From positions 47,327-111,326 of the forward strand of contig NZ_JBFAAI010000029.1 in the NCBI RefSeq assembly GCF_040639655.1: DNA of 64,000 bases, read 5' to 3'. The first letter of the stretch is position 1. Every line of letters starts with the position of its first letter. The DNA is from Actinoplanes sp040639655 (GTDB lineage Bacteria; Actinomycetota; Actinomycetes; Mycobacteriales; Micromonosporaceae). The notes under the pieces were generated by a model. The model ran no database searches. It worked only from the letters and a program-made list of their open reading frames with translations, and was not told where the DNA came from. Below are positions 25,070 to 33,112 of the stretch, piece by piece. The position numbers and the translations under genes were made by a program.

Positions 25070-25938
25070 CTGATCGGCTTGCCACCGGTGATCCCGAGGA
25101 CCTCACCGGTGGTGTAGGTGGAGTCCTGGCTCGCGAAGTACACGTATGCGGCGGCCAGCTCGGCGGGCTGCCCGGCGCGGCCCAGCGGGGTGTCTCCGCC
25201 GAACGACTTCACCTTCTCCTCGGGCATGGTGGCCGGGATCAGCGGCGTCCAGATCGGACCGGGCGCGACCGCGTTGACCCGGACGCCCTTCTCGGCCAGG
25301 TCCTCGGCGAGCGCCTTGGTGAAGGCCACGATGCCGCCCTTGGTGGTGGCGTAGTCGAGCAGCGGGCTCGACGACTGGTAGGCCTGAATCGACGCGGTGT
25401 TGAGGATCGCCGACCCGGCCGGCATGTGCGGCACCGCGGCCCGGCAGAGCCAGAACATCGCGTACAGGTTGGTCTTCATGACCCGGTCGAACTGCTCGTC
25501 GGTGATGTCGGTGATCCCGCCGGGCTGGGCCATCTGGTACGCGGCGTTGTTGACCAGGATGTCGATACCGCCGAGTTCGGTCCGGGCCTTCTCGATGATC
25601 GCCCGGCAGTGCGCCTCGTCCCGGATGTCGCCGGGCACCTTGACCGCCTTGCGGCCGGCCTTCTCGATCCACTGCGCGGTGTCGTCGGCGTCCGACTCCT
25701 CCTCGGGCAGGTAGGAGATCAGCACGTCGGCGCCCTCCCGCGCGAACGCGATCGCCACGGCCCGGCCGATCCCCGAGTCGCCTCCGGTGATCACCGCCTT
25801 GCGGCCGGTCAGTTTCCCACTGCCCCGGTAGCTCTCCTCGCCGTGGTCCGGCCGGTCCGGCATGTCCGACGTCAGGCCGGGTGGCTGCGGGTCGCCGCCG
25901 TCCAGTTCGGGCTTCGGGTACAGGTCGCTCGGGTTCAC
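25066..25938 (-). CDS. Short-chain dehydrogenase/reductase (YghA/YhxC-like)
   Basis: A 290-aa NAD(P)-dependent oxidoreductase. A charged N-terminal extension (about 1-45) precedes the Rossmann fold: TGGDSGIGRAVA cofactor loop, DILVNNAA, catalytic Ser in NTASIQAY, and YxxxK as YATTKGG. The YLPEEESDADD motif and extension are typical of the YghA/YhxC subgroup linked to stress and spore coats. GTG 25938 has a GGAGG 7 nt upstream. Substrate unknown. Confidence 0.9.
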   Translation of the reverse strand: MNPSDLYPKPELDGGDPQPPGLTSDMPDRPDHGEESYRGSGKLTGRKAVITGGDSGIGRAVAIAFAREGADVLISYLPEEESDADDTAQWIEKAGRKAVKVPGDIRDEAHCRAIIEKARTELGGIDILVNNAAYQMAQPGGITDITDEQFDRVMKTNLYAMFWLCRAAVPHMPAGSAILNTASIQAYQSSSPLLDYATTKGGIVAFTKALAEDLAEKGVRVNAVAPGPIWTPLIPATMPEEKVKSFGGDTPLGRAGQPAELAAAYVYFASQDSTYTTGEVLGITGGKPIS

Positions 25939-26025
25939 GTCATCGCCTCCAGTTCGCCGGGATCGGATTTCCACCGCTTTCCCGCCTGACGTGCGAATAA
26001 CCGGATTCCGGGTATCCGGCGCGCC

Positions 26026-26922
26026 ATGGGGGATCTTCGAGTGAGCGTCGTGGTCATCACCTGGCAGCGGCGCGAGGAGGCGCTGGCCTGCGTCGGCCGG
26101 CTGTGCGAACTGCCGGAACGGCCACATGTCGTGCTGGTCGACAACGGTTCCACCGACGGTACGGCGGACGCGGTCCGGGCGCGGTTCCCGGACGTCGAGG
26201 TGGTCGCCCTCCGCGAGAACCTCGGGGCGGTCGGCCGCAATGTGGGCGTACGCCGTACGAGCACCCCGTACGTGGCCTTCTGCGACGACGACACCTGGTG
26301 GACGCCCGGCGACCTGGCCCGTGCCGCCGACGCGCTCGACGCCCATCCGGAGCTGGCTCTGGTCAACGCCCGGATCGTGGTCGAGCCGTCCGGAGTCGAG
26401 GACCCGATCGTCGCGGAGCTGCGCGAGTCTCCGGTGCCGGGCCCCGACTGGCTGCCGGGCCCGGCATTGGGCAGTTTCCTGGCCGGCGCGTCGGTGGTGC
26501 GCCGGGAGGCGTTCGAGGCGGCCGGCGGTTTCAACGAGCGACTGTGGCTCGGCGGTGAGGAGGAGCTGCTGGCCACCGACCTGATCGCGGCGGGCTGGGA
26601 GCTGTGCTACCTGGAGGAGCTGACCGTGCACCACCGGGCGTCGAAGGTGCGTGACAGCACCTACCGACGGCGGGTCGGGCTGCGGAACACGCTCTGGTTC
26701 ACCTGGCTGCGCCGTCCGCTGGGCCCGGCCGTACGCCGCACGATGTTCCTGGCCAGGACCGTTCCGCGGGACCGCACCTCGCTGCTGGGTGCGGTCGACG
26801 CGGTCCGCGGGCTGGGCTGGCTGCTCGCCGACCGCCGGCCCCGCCCAGCCGTGGTGGAGGCCCGTCTGAGCCGGCTGGACGAGGCGCAGCGGCGGTCCAC
26901 TGCCCGGCGTTACGTGGGCTGA
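26026..26922 (+). CDS. Family 2 glycosyltransferase
   Basis: A 298-aa GT-A glycosyltransferase: VSVVVITWQRREEAL start, VDNGSTDGTADAVR nucleotide-sugar site, the metal-binding CDDDTWW, and the acceptor-side GGEEELLATDL. No membrane helix. The C-terminal helix-rich region is basic. Donor and acceptor cannot be assigned. It stands alone; the adjacent genes are convergent on the right and divergent on the left. Confidence 0.87.
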   Translation: MGDLRVSVVVITWQRREEALACVGRLCELPERPHVVLVDNGSTDGTADAVRARFPDVEVVALRENLGAVGRNVGVRRTSTPYVAFCDDDTWWTPGDLARAADALDAHPELALVNARIVVEPSGVEDPIVAELRESPVPGPDWLPGPALGSFLAGASVVRREAFEAAGGFNERLWLGGEEELLATDLIAAGWELCYLEELTVHHRASKVRDSTYRRRVGLRNTLWFTWLRRPLGPAVRRTMFLARTVPRDRTSLLGAVDAVRGLGWLLADRRPRPAVVEARLSRLDEAQRRSTARRYVG

Positions 26923-26931
26923 GCGGCTCGC

Positions 26932-27438
26932 TCAGGCGCCGGCCATGACCTTGCCGGTCTCGAGCAGCGACTTGAGGTCGCTGAGCACCCACGCCCAGCC
27001 GCCCCCGCCCTCGGCGCCGGCCTCCTCGTTGCCGCGGATCATCGCGGCGGTGGCCGGGGCCCCCGGCGTGTCGTGGGTGACGGTGACCCGCTGGACGCCG
27101 GCGCCGGCTTCCTCGATCTCCCACGTGAGCGTGGTGAACGGCTCCGAGCCGGTGGTCGGGTCCATGAGCATCCGCCAGGTCTGCACGAGCCGCCGCGGCG
27201 GCTCCGCCTCCAGCACCTCACCGTCCAGGATGATCTCGGGCATGTCGAACCCGTTGGCGGCCGCGTAGTCCTTCATCCCCTGGTTGGCCGTCGAGTAGAA
27301 CCGGCCGCCCTTCTTCAGCTCGAAGAACTGGGGTGCGGCGTAGGCATACCTCTGGTTCCACTCGGGGTCGGTGATCGCCTGCCACACCTTGTCGGCCGGC
27401 GCCTTGATCCAGATGCGGAAGACCTGGGTGTCGCTCAT
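26932..27438 (-). CDS. SRPBCC / AHSA1-like protein
   Basis: A 168-aa START/Bet v1-like domain protein. It begins FRIWIKAPADKVWQAITDPEW, includes VLEAEPPRRLVQTWRM and TLTWEIEEAGAGVQRVTVTH, and ends with a long C-terminal helix (WVLSDLKSLLETG). ATG 27438 overlaps the stop of the upstream ArsR gene (ATGA). This ArsR-AHSA1 pairing is common in actinobacteria; the protein may bind a small hydrophobic ligand. Exact role unknown. Confidence 0.86.
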   Translation of the reverse strand: MSDTQVFRIWIKAPADKVWQAITDPEWNQRYAYAAPQFFELKKGGRFYSTANQGMKDYAAANGFDMPEIILDGEVLEAEPPRRLVQTWRMLMDPTTGSEPFTTLTWEIEEAGAGVQRVTVTHDTPGAPATAAMIRGNEEAGAEGGGGWAWVLSDLKSLLETGKVMAGA

Positions 27439-27773
27439 GACTCTTCCTCCAGCGTTCGCTTGAGATCGATCAGTGCGGTGATGTGCTGCTCGGTGAACTT
27501 GTCGATCCACCGGTCGTGGATCTGCCGGATCGGCACCCGGTTGAGGTAATGCAATTTCTCCCGGCCGGACCGGCGCACGACGACGAGACCCGCCTCCTCC
27601 AGCACCCGCAGGTGCTTGGCGACCCCGAACCGGGTCATCTCCAGCTCCGACTCCAGCTCGGTGAGCGTGCGGCCCTCTCGTGCGAAGAGCAGATCGAGCA
27701 GGAATCGGCGACTCGGGTCGGCCAGTGCCTTGAAGACCCGATCGTCGTCGAACACTCGATCGTCGTCTGTCAT
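27435..27773 (-). CDS. ArsR family transcriptional regulator
   Basis: A 112-aa winged-helix repressor-like protein (FKALADPSRRFLLDLLF, LTELESELEMTRFGVAKHLR recognition helix, VVRRSGREKLHYLN wing). No cysteine metal site is present, so the inducer is probably not a metal. It is translationally coupled to the AHSA1 gene. A 16-bp palindrome inside its own promoter suggests autoregulation. Confidence 0.92.
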   Translation of the reverse strand: MTDDDRVFDDDRVFKALADPSRRFLLDLLFAREGRTLTELESELEMTRFGVAKHLRVLEEAGLVVVRRSGREKLHYLNRVPIRQIHDRWIDKFTEQHITALIDLKRTLEEES

Positions 27774-27781
27774 GACTCCAA

Positions 27782-27809
27782 GTTATGTGACCATTTGGTC
27801 ACCTGTCAA
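27782..27809 (-). promoter_or_regulatory. arsR promoter with internal operator palindrome
   Basis: On the minus strand a -35 TTGACA (27804-27809) is separated by 16 bp from a -10-like CATAAC (27782-27787). Between them lies the perfect palindrome GTGACCA-TT-TGGTCAC (27787-27802 on the plus strand). Binding there would block RNA polymerase, as expected for ArsR autorepression. The start codon is 9 bp downstream of the -10. Confidence 0.65.
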
Positions 27810-27941
27810 CCGCGGATCTCGCGGCGGCATGCGATCCCCGGCGGCTACGCTCGCCGCTGTCGTCCGCCCGGCGCGGGAGAACGCCTTCCACACCGCCGTC
27901 GATCTTCCGCCCGGCCGCCGCGAGCCTTAGGCTCACCGCCC

Positions 27942-28901
27942 GTGTGGCCATTCAAGAAGCGGCAGGAAGCCGCCCCCGACGCTCCCGAATTCTGCAGCTA
28001 CCTGGGTGACCCGGAAGCGGAACGCCTCGAGGCGGCGCTGCTGAAGAAGGACTGGGAGACGTCCCGCGCGATCCTCACCGCAGCCGCTCCCGAGGAACGC
28101 TCCTACTACGTGGGCATCGCCGCCGACACCGCCGGCGTCGAGGAATGGATCAACGGCCCGATCCGCGACGAACCCGGCTCGACGCTGCCGCTGCTGATCC
28201 GCGGCGCCCGCCTCGTCTACTGGGCGTGGGAGGCCCGCGGCGAAGGCGGCTCCAGCACGGTCAGCGAGAACGCCTGGAAGGTCTGGTTCCAGCGCCTGCG
28301 GCAGGCCGAGGACTGTTTGGACGAGGTGGTCGAACGGAACCCGGCCGACGCCGAGGCCTGGGAATACCTGATCACCCTGGGCCGGGCCCGCCAGCTTCCG
28401 ACGGAGGAACGCTGGCGGCGCTTCAACCGGCTGATCGAGGCTGACCCCACCCACTACTACGGCCACACGCAGATGCTCGAGGGCCTGATGCGCAAGTGGA
28501 GCGGCAGCGCCGAGGAGATGTTCGACTTCGCCCGCACCCGCGCCGCGGCCTGCCCCGGCACTCACATCCCGGTGCTGGTGGCCCTCGCCCACATCGAGCA
28601 CGGCCGCGGCAACGGCGGCACCGACCTGCATCAGTACCTGCAGCAGGACGACGTGGTCGACGACATCTGGAACGCGTCTCAGCTGTCCGCCTTCCACGAC
28701 GACTACAAGGAAACCCTGCTGACGCCGTACGTGTGGAACAACTTCGCCTTCACGCTGGGCCTGGGCGGCCAGTACAACGCGGCCGGCAGCCTGTTCGACG
28801 TGATGGGCGAGGACTGGATCACCCGCTCACCCTGGAACACCACGACCAACTACCTGAAGGTCCGCGATCACGTGCAGTCCAACCGCGACGACCAGGACTG
28901 A
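27942..28901 (+). CDS. TPR-like hypothetical protein
   Basis: A 319-aa soluble protein, all-helical in appearance and tryptophan-rich (WPFKKRQE start, YWAWEARGEGG, WKVWFQRL, WRRFNRL). Segments such as LDEVVERNPADAEAWEYLITLGRA are typical of tetratricopeptide-like helical pairs. No signal peptide, no catalytic motif seen. GTG 27942 is assigned from the end of the non-coding-looking upstream part; no good Shine-Dalgarno site is visible. Family not recognised. Confidence 0.7.
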   Translation: MWPFKKRQEAAPDAPEFCSYLGDPEAERLEAALLKKDWETSRAILTAAAPEERSYYVGIAADTAGVEEWINGPIRDEPGSTLPLLIRGARLVYWAWEARGEGGSSTVSENAWKVWFQRLRQAEDCLDEVVERNPADAEAWEYLITLGRARQLPTEERWRRFNRLIEADPTHYYGHTQMLEGLMRKWSGSAEEMFDFARTRAAACPGTHIPVLVALAHIEHGRGNGGTDLHQYLQQDDVVDDIWNASQLSAFHDDYKETLLTPYVWNNFAFTLGLGGQYNAAGSLFDVMGEDWITRSPWNTTTNYLKVRDHVQSNRDDQD

Positions 28902-29019
28902 GAATCTCCCGTGCCGGGGACAGCGCAACCGCCTCGCCGACCGGCGGCGACCCGATACGCATGGCGGCTGCCCGGCGTCCGGATTCCCGAAGATCAGTGG
29001 GCGACCACCGCCGGAGCTG

Positions 29020-29970
29020 TCATGTGCGGTCACCTGTCCGGCGCAGGAGTTTCGAGCCCCTCCCGGCCGCCTTGGCCGCCCATCCGGCGGACCGGGTTCC
29101 GATACGCCGCAGTGGTGGAGGGACCGTCACCACGGACGACGAGGTGTGCCGGTATTTACCGCGATACCGGGAACCGGGCCGTCGATCACGCGGGAGGAGC
29201 CGCCTGGAAACGAGCAGTCCCGCACCCACAGCCACGGCCAGAAGGGCGATGAGTACCGGCGTTCTGGTCAGCGGCGATGCCGGCTCGCTGCGCCCGGCAC
29301 CCGGCAGGGCTTGAGTGGTGGCGGACGGCCCGCTTGCGGCGGCTGCCGGTGCGGATGCCGGGGGCAGTGCCGAGAAATCGACGATGCCGCTGCTCTCCAG
29401 CAGAGTCATATGCGTCATCACGAACTGATTCGCGCGCTGCGCGAGTTTGCGAACCGTGTCGTTGCGCGTGCCGGCCCGGACCGATGCGATAGCCGGGAAG
29501 ATCTTGCCGTGCGCCGCACGCAATCGGTCGATGTAGATCTGATCGAAGACGGTTCCCCGCGCCTGGCGCATCTCGTCGAGCCAGCCCTGCTGGTCATTGT
29601 TGGGTTGGTCCGGCAGGGTGACGCCGAGTTTTCCGGCCGCATCGACGACCAGCTTGTCGAGCGCGCCGTGCTGGACGGCGATATCGCGTCCGATGGATTG
29701 AATCCGCTGACTCGCCGACTTCTGCTGCGCCAGCTGCCCGGCGGGTATCTCCCACAGCCCGGCGAGGCGGACCTTCGTCAGAAAGTCTCGGTCCGCATCC
29801 GAGAGTTCGCCCTCGCCGCGGTCGGACAACAATCCACTGGGAGGGTCCGGCACGCCCGGCTCGGCCTGCGCAGCCTGCGGGCTGAGCAGGATCATCGCGA
29901 CGGCGGTCATCACTCCGTACGTCAACTGCCGATGCCATCCAGGCGCTCGATGAACGGCGAACAAAGTCAC
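29020..29970 (-). CDS. DUF4142 family exported protein with C-terminal membrane anchor
   Basis: A 316-aa envelope protein. A signal peptide (about 1-36) is followed by a four-helix DUF4142 domain (about 55-215): LSDADRDFLTKVRLAGLWEI, QHGALDKLVVDAAGKLGV, FDQIYIDRLRAAHGKIFP. After an alanine/proline linker, one hydrophobic helix (VLIALLAVAVGAGLLV) and a basic tail of about 50 residues face the cytosol. GTG 29970 has GAGGAGA directly upstream; ATG for residue 21 onward is an alternative. DUF4142 proteins resemble ferritin-like bundles but lack clear metal sites here. Confidence 0.82.
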   Translation of the reverse strand: MTLFAVHRAPGWHRQLTYGVMTAVAMILLSPQAAQAEPGVPDPPSGLLSDRGEGELSDADRDFLTKVRLAGLWEIPAGQLAQQKSASQRIQSIGRDIAVQHGALDKLVVDAAGKLGVTLPDQPNNDQQGWLDEMRQARGTVFDQIYIDRLRAAHGKIFPAIASVRAGTRNDTVRKLAQRANQFVMTHMTLLESSGIVDFSALPPASAPAAAASGPSATTQALPGAGRSEPASPLTRTPVLIALLAVAVGAGLLVSRRLLPRDRRPGSRYRGKYRHTSSSVVTVPPPLRRIGTRSAGWAAKAAGRGSKLLRRTGDRT

Positions 29971-30339
29971 TCTCCTCAACAGTGAACACTCAGCGATCTT
30001 GGCGGCTGGAAGTACGCAACGAAGCGAGTTGTAGATCAAATGATCCTGTCGCCCGATCGGCCCGGAAAGGCCAGGAGGGACATATTGCAGAATGGGAGCC
30101 CTCCCATTTTGAGTTAAGAAGGGTTACGATCTGGATGCATGGCGAACGCCAATCTGGCGAACCGTGCATCCGTGGCGAAACTCCGCATCGATCGATTCCG
30201 TTCCACGGATACGGCAAAACGCATCCGGCCGTTGTTGATTCGAGATACATCGACGTTGACGACGTATTGCCCCCTGTGCAGAATCAAGGGCCATCGTTTC
30301 CCCGTCCGTGAGAGGCCGAAATTGTTCGAGGAAGCTCCC
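29971..30339. other. AT-richer divergent intergenic region with palindrome
   Basis: 369 bp between the divergent DUF4142 and VHL-domain genes, clearly lower in GC than the flanking DNA. It holds the palindrome AATGGGAG-CC-CTCCCATT at 30091-30108, a likely regulatory site for one or both genes. An upstream in-frame extension of the VHL gene covers part of it but lacks coding character. Confidence 0.6.
30091..30108. promoter_or_regulatory. 18-bp palindromic operator candidate
   Basis: Perfect 8-bp arms AATGGGAG / CTCCCATT with a 2-bp centre, in the shared upstream region of the divergent DUF4142 and VHL-domain genes. Dimensions fit a dimeric helix-turn-helix repressor. Confidence 0.55.
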
Positions 30340-31110
30340 GTGACATCCGCCGACGATTCGCCGTCGAACACCGGCCTGCGCATCGGCCGATGGGTGCCCG
30401 ATCCGGCGGACATGACCTCTCGTCACGGCGTTCGCCGCCATCCCGGCCACCTGGCCTCGGTGCGGCATGACCCCGCCGAGCAGGCGCCGGCACCGGAACG
30501 GGCGCCGGGGCCTTCTCCTAGGTCGCGCCGCCTGCCCCGGCGCCGGCGCCGGCTCCTCGCGATGGGGCTGGCCGGCGTGGTGTCCGCCGGATCGGTCGCG
30601 TCCCTGCTGCGGCCCGCCCCCGAACCGGCTGAGCTCAACGCCGACTCCTCAGCCGTCGGTGTCACGGACCCGGGCCGGCCGGAACCGGATTCCACCGCGC
30701 CGGTCAGTTTCATGCCCGCGCCCCCGTCGAGCAGCGCCGCGCTTCCCTCGTACCCGCCGTCCAGGAAGTTGCCGTCCACGCCCCGCCCCACGGCCTCGAG
30801 TGCCCACCCGACCATGACCACCCCGCCGGCCAGGGTCACCGTTCTGTCGGCACACCGTGAGAAGGATCTGCGCTCCATCCAGACCCAGAAGTCGACCGAG
30901 ATCGATTTCGTCAACCGCCGGGACGAGTCAGTGGTCATCTACTGGCTGGACTACCACGGGACCCGGGAGCGCTACGTCGTCCTCGAGAGCGGTGACACCC
31001 GTGAGCAGCCGACCTTCGTGGGCCACCCCTGGGTGGTCACCACCCTGAGGGGCCACGGCCTGGGGGTCTTCCTGCCCGCCACCCGGCCGGCTCAGGCCAC
31101 GATCACCTGA
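30340..31110 (+). CDS. Membrane protein with C-terminal VHL beta domain
   Basis: A 256-aa protein: disordered basic N-terminus (1-70), one hydrophobic helix (71-91), a Pro/Ser/Thr-rich linker (92-165) and a C-terminal von Hippel-Lindau beta domain (about 172-248). The domain aligns without gaps to human pVHL: N192/R193 to N78/R79, W202 to W88, Y212 to Y98, G218 to G104, T225 to S111, H229 to H115 and W231 to W117. In pVHL, Y98, S111, H115 and W117 hold hydroxyproline. The linker and domain should be outside the membrane. GTG 30340 has GAGGAAG 7 nt upstream. The family exists in other bacteria; its ligand there is unknown. Confidence 0.85.
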   Translation: MTSADDSPSNTGLRIGRWVPDPADMTSRHGVRRHPGHLASVRHDPAEQAPAPERAPGPSPRSRRLPRRRRRLLAMGLAGVVSAGSVASLLRPAPEPAELNADSSAVGVTDPGRPEPDSTAPVSFMPAPPSSSAALPSYPPSRKLPSTPRPTASSAHPTMTTPPARVTVLSAHREKDLRSIQTQKSTEIDFVNRRDESVVIYWLDYHGTRERYVVLESGDTREQPTFVGHPWVVTTLRGHGLGVFLPATRPAQATIT

Positions 31111-31287
31111 TCGCCGGCGCTCCCGGCAGGCGGGTCACGACCGGCACCCCTCGCGGCATGACACCCCTTTCCGTACCGCGATTGACTGGTGGATTTAGGT
31201 GGATTTCCGTGGGTACTCCCGGCTGAATGGGGCCGCAATCCGCCCGCAGTGGGCCGACGGTGCGCGGCGCACGGCAAAGGAGGATCC

Positions 31288-31830
31288 ATGGAACTGACCG
31301 CGACGACGACCATTCGTAAACCCGCGTCGGAGGTGTACGCGTTCTGGCGCGACCTGGAGAACCTTCCGACGTTCATGGCGCATCTCGAACAGGTCCGCAC
31401 CACCGGCGAACGGACGAGTCACTGGACCGCCGACGCCCCGTTCGGCAAGGACGTCGGGTGGGACGCGGAGATCATCGAGGAGTCGCCCGGCGAGAAGATC
31501 GCGTGGCGCTCGACCGGCGACGCCGATGTGCCGAACGCCGGTACAGTCCGCTTCGTGCAGGCCCCCGACGTGGTGAGCACCGAGGTGCACGTCGTGCTGA
31601 CGTACGACATCCCGGGCGGCACGATCGGCAAGGCGGTCGCCAAGTACTTCGGCGAGGAACCGCACCAGCAGCTCGACGACGACCTGCGCCGGCTCAAGCA
31701 GGTCCTGGAGACCGGTGAGGTGGTCCGGTCCGACGGCGCCCCGTGGGGCAAACGGGCGCGCAAGGAGTTCCCGCAGCGCCCGGCGCAGCCGCTGTCGGAT
31801 GCCGAACTCGCGAAGGGAGCGGACGCATGA
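31288..31830 (+). CDS. SRPBCC family protein
   Basis: A 180-aa Bet v1-like ligand-binding domain protein: ELTATTTIRKPASEVYAFWR start, LENLPTFMAHLEQV, WDAEIIEESPGEKIAWRS, and a C-terminal helix (LDDDLRRLKQVLETGE). ATG 31288 follows AAAGGAGG. Its stop overlaps the alcohol dehydrogenase ATG (ATGA). SRPBCC plus Zn-dehydrogenase pairs recur in actinobacteria near stress genes; the link to a substrate is unknown. Confidence 0.88.
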   Translation: MELTATTTIRKPASEVYAFWRDLENLPTFMAHLEQVRTTGERTSHWTADAPFGKDVGWDAEIIEESPGEKIAWRSTGDADVPNAGTVRFVQAPDVVSTEVHVVLTYDIPGGTIGKAVAKYFGEEPHQQLDDDLRRLKQVLETGEVVRSDGAPWGKRARKEFPQRPAQPLSDAELAKGADA

Positions 31831-33002
31831 GGGCGAGCACCTGGGCGGGCCGCAACTCCGTCAAGGTCCGCGACGTGCCGGACCCCAAGATCCTCAACCA
31901 CCGCGACGCCATCGTACGGATCACCTCCACCGCCATCTGCGGCTCGGACCTGCACCTGGTCAACGGGTACGTGCCGACGATGCAGGACGGCGACGTCATG
32001 GGTCACGAGTTCATGGGTGAGGTGATCGAGGTCGGCTCGGGCGTCGGCCCGAACAGGTTGCGCGTCGGGGACCGGGTCGTCGTGCCGTTCCCGATCGCCT
32101 GCGGCGCGTGCGCGGCCTGCGCCGCCGAGCTCTACTCCTGCTGCGAGAACAGCAACCCCAACGCCGGGATCGCGGAAAAGATGTTCGGTCACCCGGTCGC
32201 CGGGATCTTCGGCTACTCGCATCTGACCGGCGGTTTCGCGGGTGGCCAGGCAGAGTACGCGCGGGTGCCGTTCGCCGACGTCGGCCCGCTGAGGATCGAG
32301 TCCGATCTGACCGACGAGCAGGTGCTGTTCCTGTCCGACATCCTGCCGACCGGCTACATGGGCGCCGAGATGTGCGACATCCAGCCCAGCGACGTGGTGG
32401 CGGTCTGGGGCGCGGGCCCGGTCGGCCAGTTCGCCATGGACAGCGCCCGGGTGCTCGGCGCCGCGAAGGTCATCGCCATCGACAAGGAGCCCTACCGGCT
32501 GGAGATGGCCGAACGAGCGGGCCACATCCCGGTCAACTTCGACGAGGTCGACGTACGGTCGCGGCTGCTGGAACTGACCGGCGGGCGCGGACCGGACAAG
32601 TGCATCGACGCGGTCGGCCTGGAGGCCACCCACGGCAGCGCGCACATCTCCGCGTACGACCACATCAAGCAGGCCGTACGGTCGCAGACCGATCGGCCGC
32701 ACGCGCTGCGCCAGGCGATCATGTCGTGCCGCAGCGGCGGCGTGGTGTCGGTCATCGGCGTGTACGGCGGCCTGCTGGACAAGTTCCCGGCCGGCGCGTG
32801 GATGAACCGGTCGCTGACCCTGCGCACCGGTCAGTGCCACGTCCAGCGATACATGAAACCGCTGCTGGAGCGCATCGAGCGCGGCGAGATCGACCCGACC
32901 CGGATCATCACCCACACCCTGCCGCTCGACCAGGCGGAACACGGCTTCGACATCTTCAAGAACAAGCGGGACAACTGCGAGAAGGTCGTCCTCAAACCAT
33001 GA
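31827..33002 (+). CDS. Zinc-dependent alcohol dehydrogenase (formaldehyde dehydrogenase-like)
   Basis: A 391-aa MDR-superfamily dehydrogenase. The catalytic zinc site is visible as AICGSDLH with GHEFMGEV. The structural-zinc region is partly cysteine-bearing (CGACAACAAELYSCCENS). The NAD loop is VWGAGPVGQFA, and CIDAVGLEA follows. Length and SHLTGGFAGGQAEY match the glutathione-independent formaldehyde dehydrogenase-like subgroup; the substrate is not certain. Coupled to the SRPBCC gene by a 4-nt overlap. Confidence 0.92.
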   Translation: MRASTWAGRNSVKVRDVPDPKILNHRDAIVRITSTAICGSDLHLVNGYVPTMQDGDVMGHEFMGEVIEVGSGVGPNRLRVGDRVVVPFPIACGACAACAAELYSCCENSNPNAGIAEKMFGHPVAGIFGYSHLTGGFAGGQAEYARVPFADVGPLRIESDLTDEQVLFLSDILPTGYMGAEMCDIQPSDVVAVWGAGPVGQFAMDSARVLGAAKVIAIDKEPYRLEMAERAGHIPVNFDEVDVRSRLLELTGGRGPDKCIDAVGLEATHGSAHISAYDHIKQAVRSQTDRPHALRQAIMSCRSGGVVSVIGVYGGLLDKFPAGAWMNRSLTLRTGQCHVQRYMKPLLERIERGEIDPTRIITHTLPLDQAEHGFDIFKNKRDNCEKVVLKP

Positions 33003-33112
33003 GGGACAACCGCGGTCGTACGGTCGTGCCGGCGGCCATGAACCCGGCACACCGGTACTGAATGCCCGGCCGGATCGTCGCGACCGGCTCGATCCTCGTC
33101 CGATACATCGGA

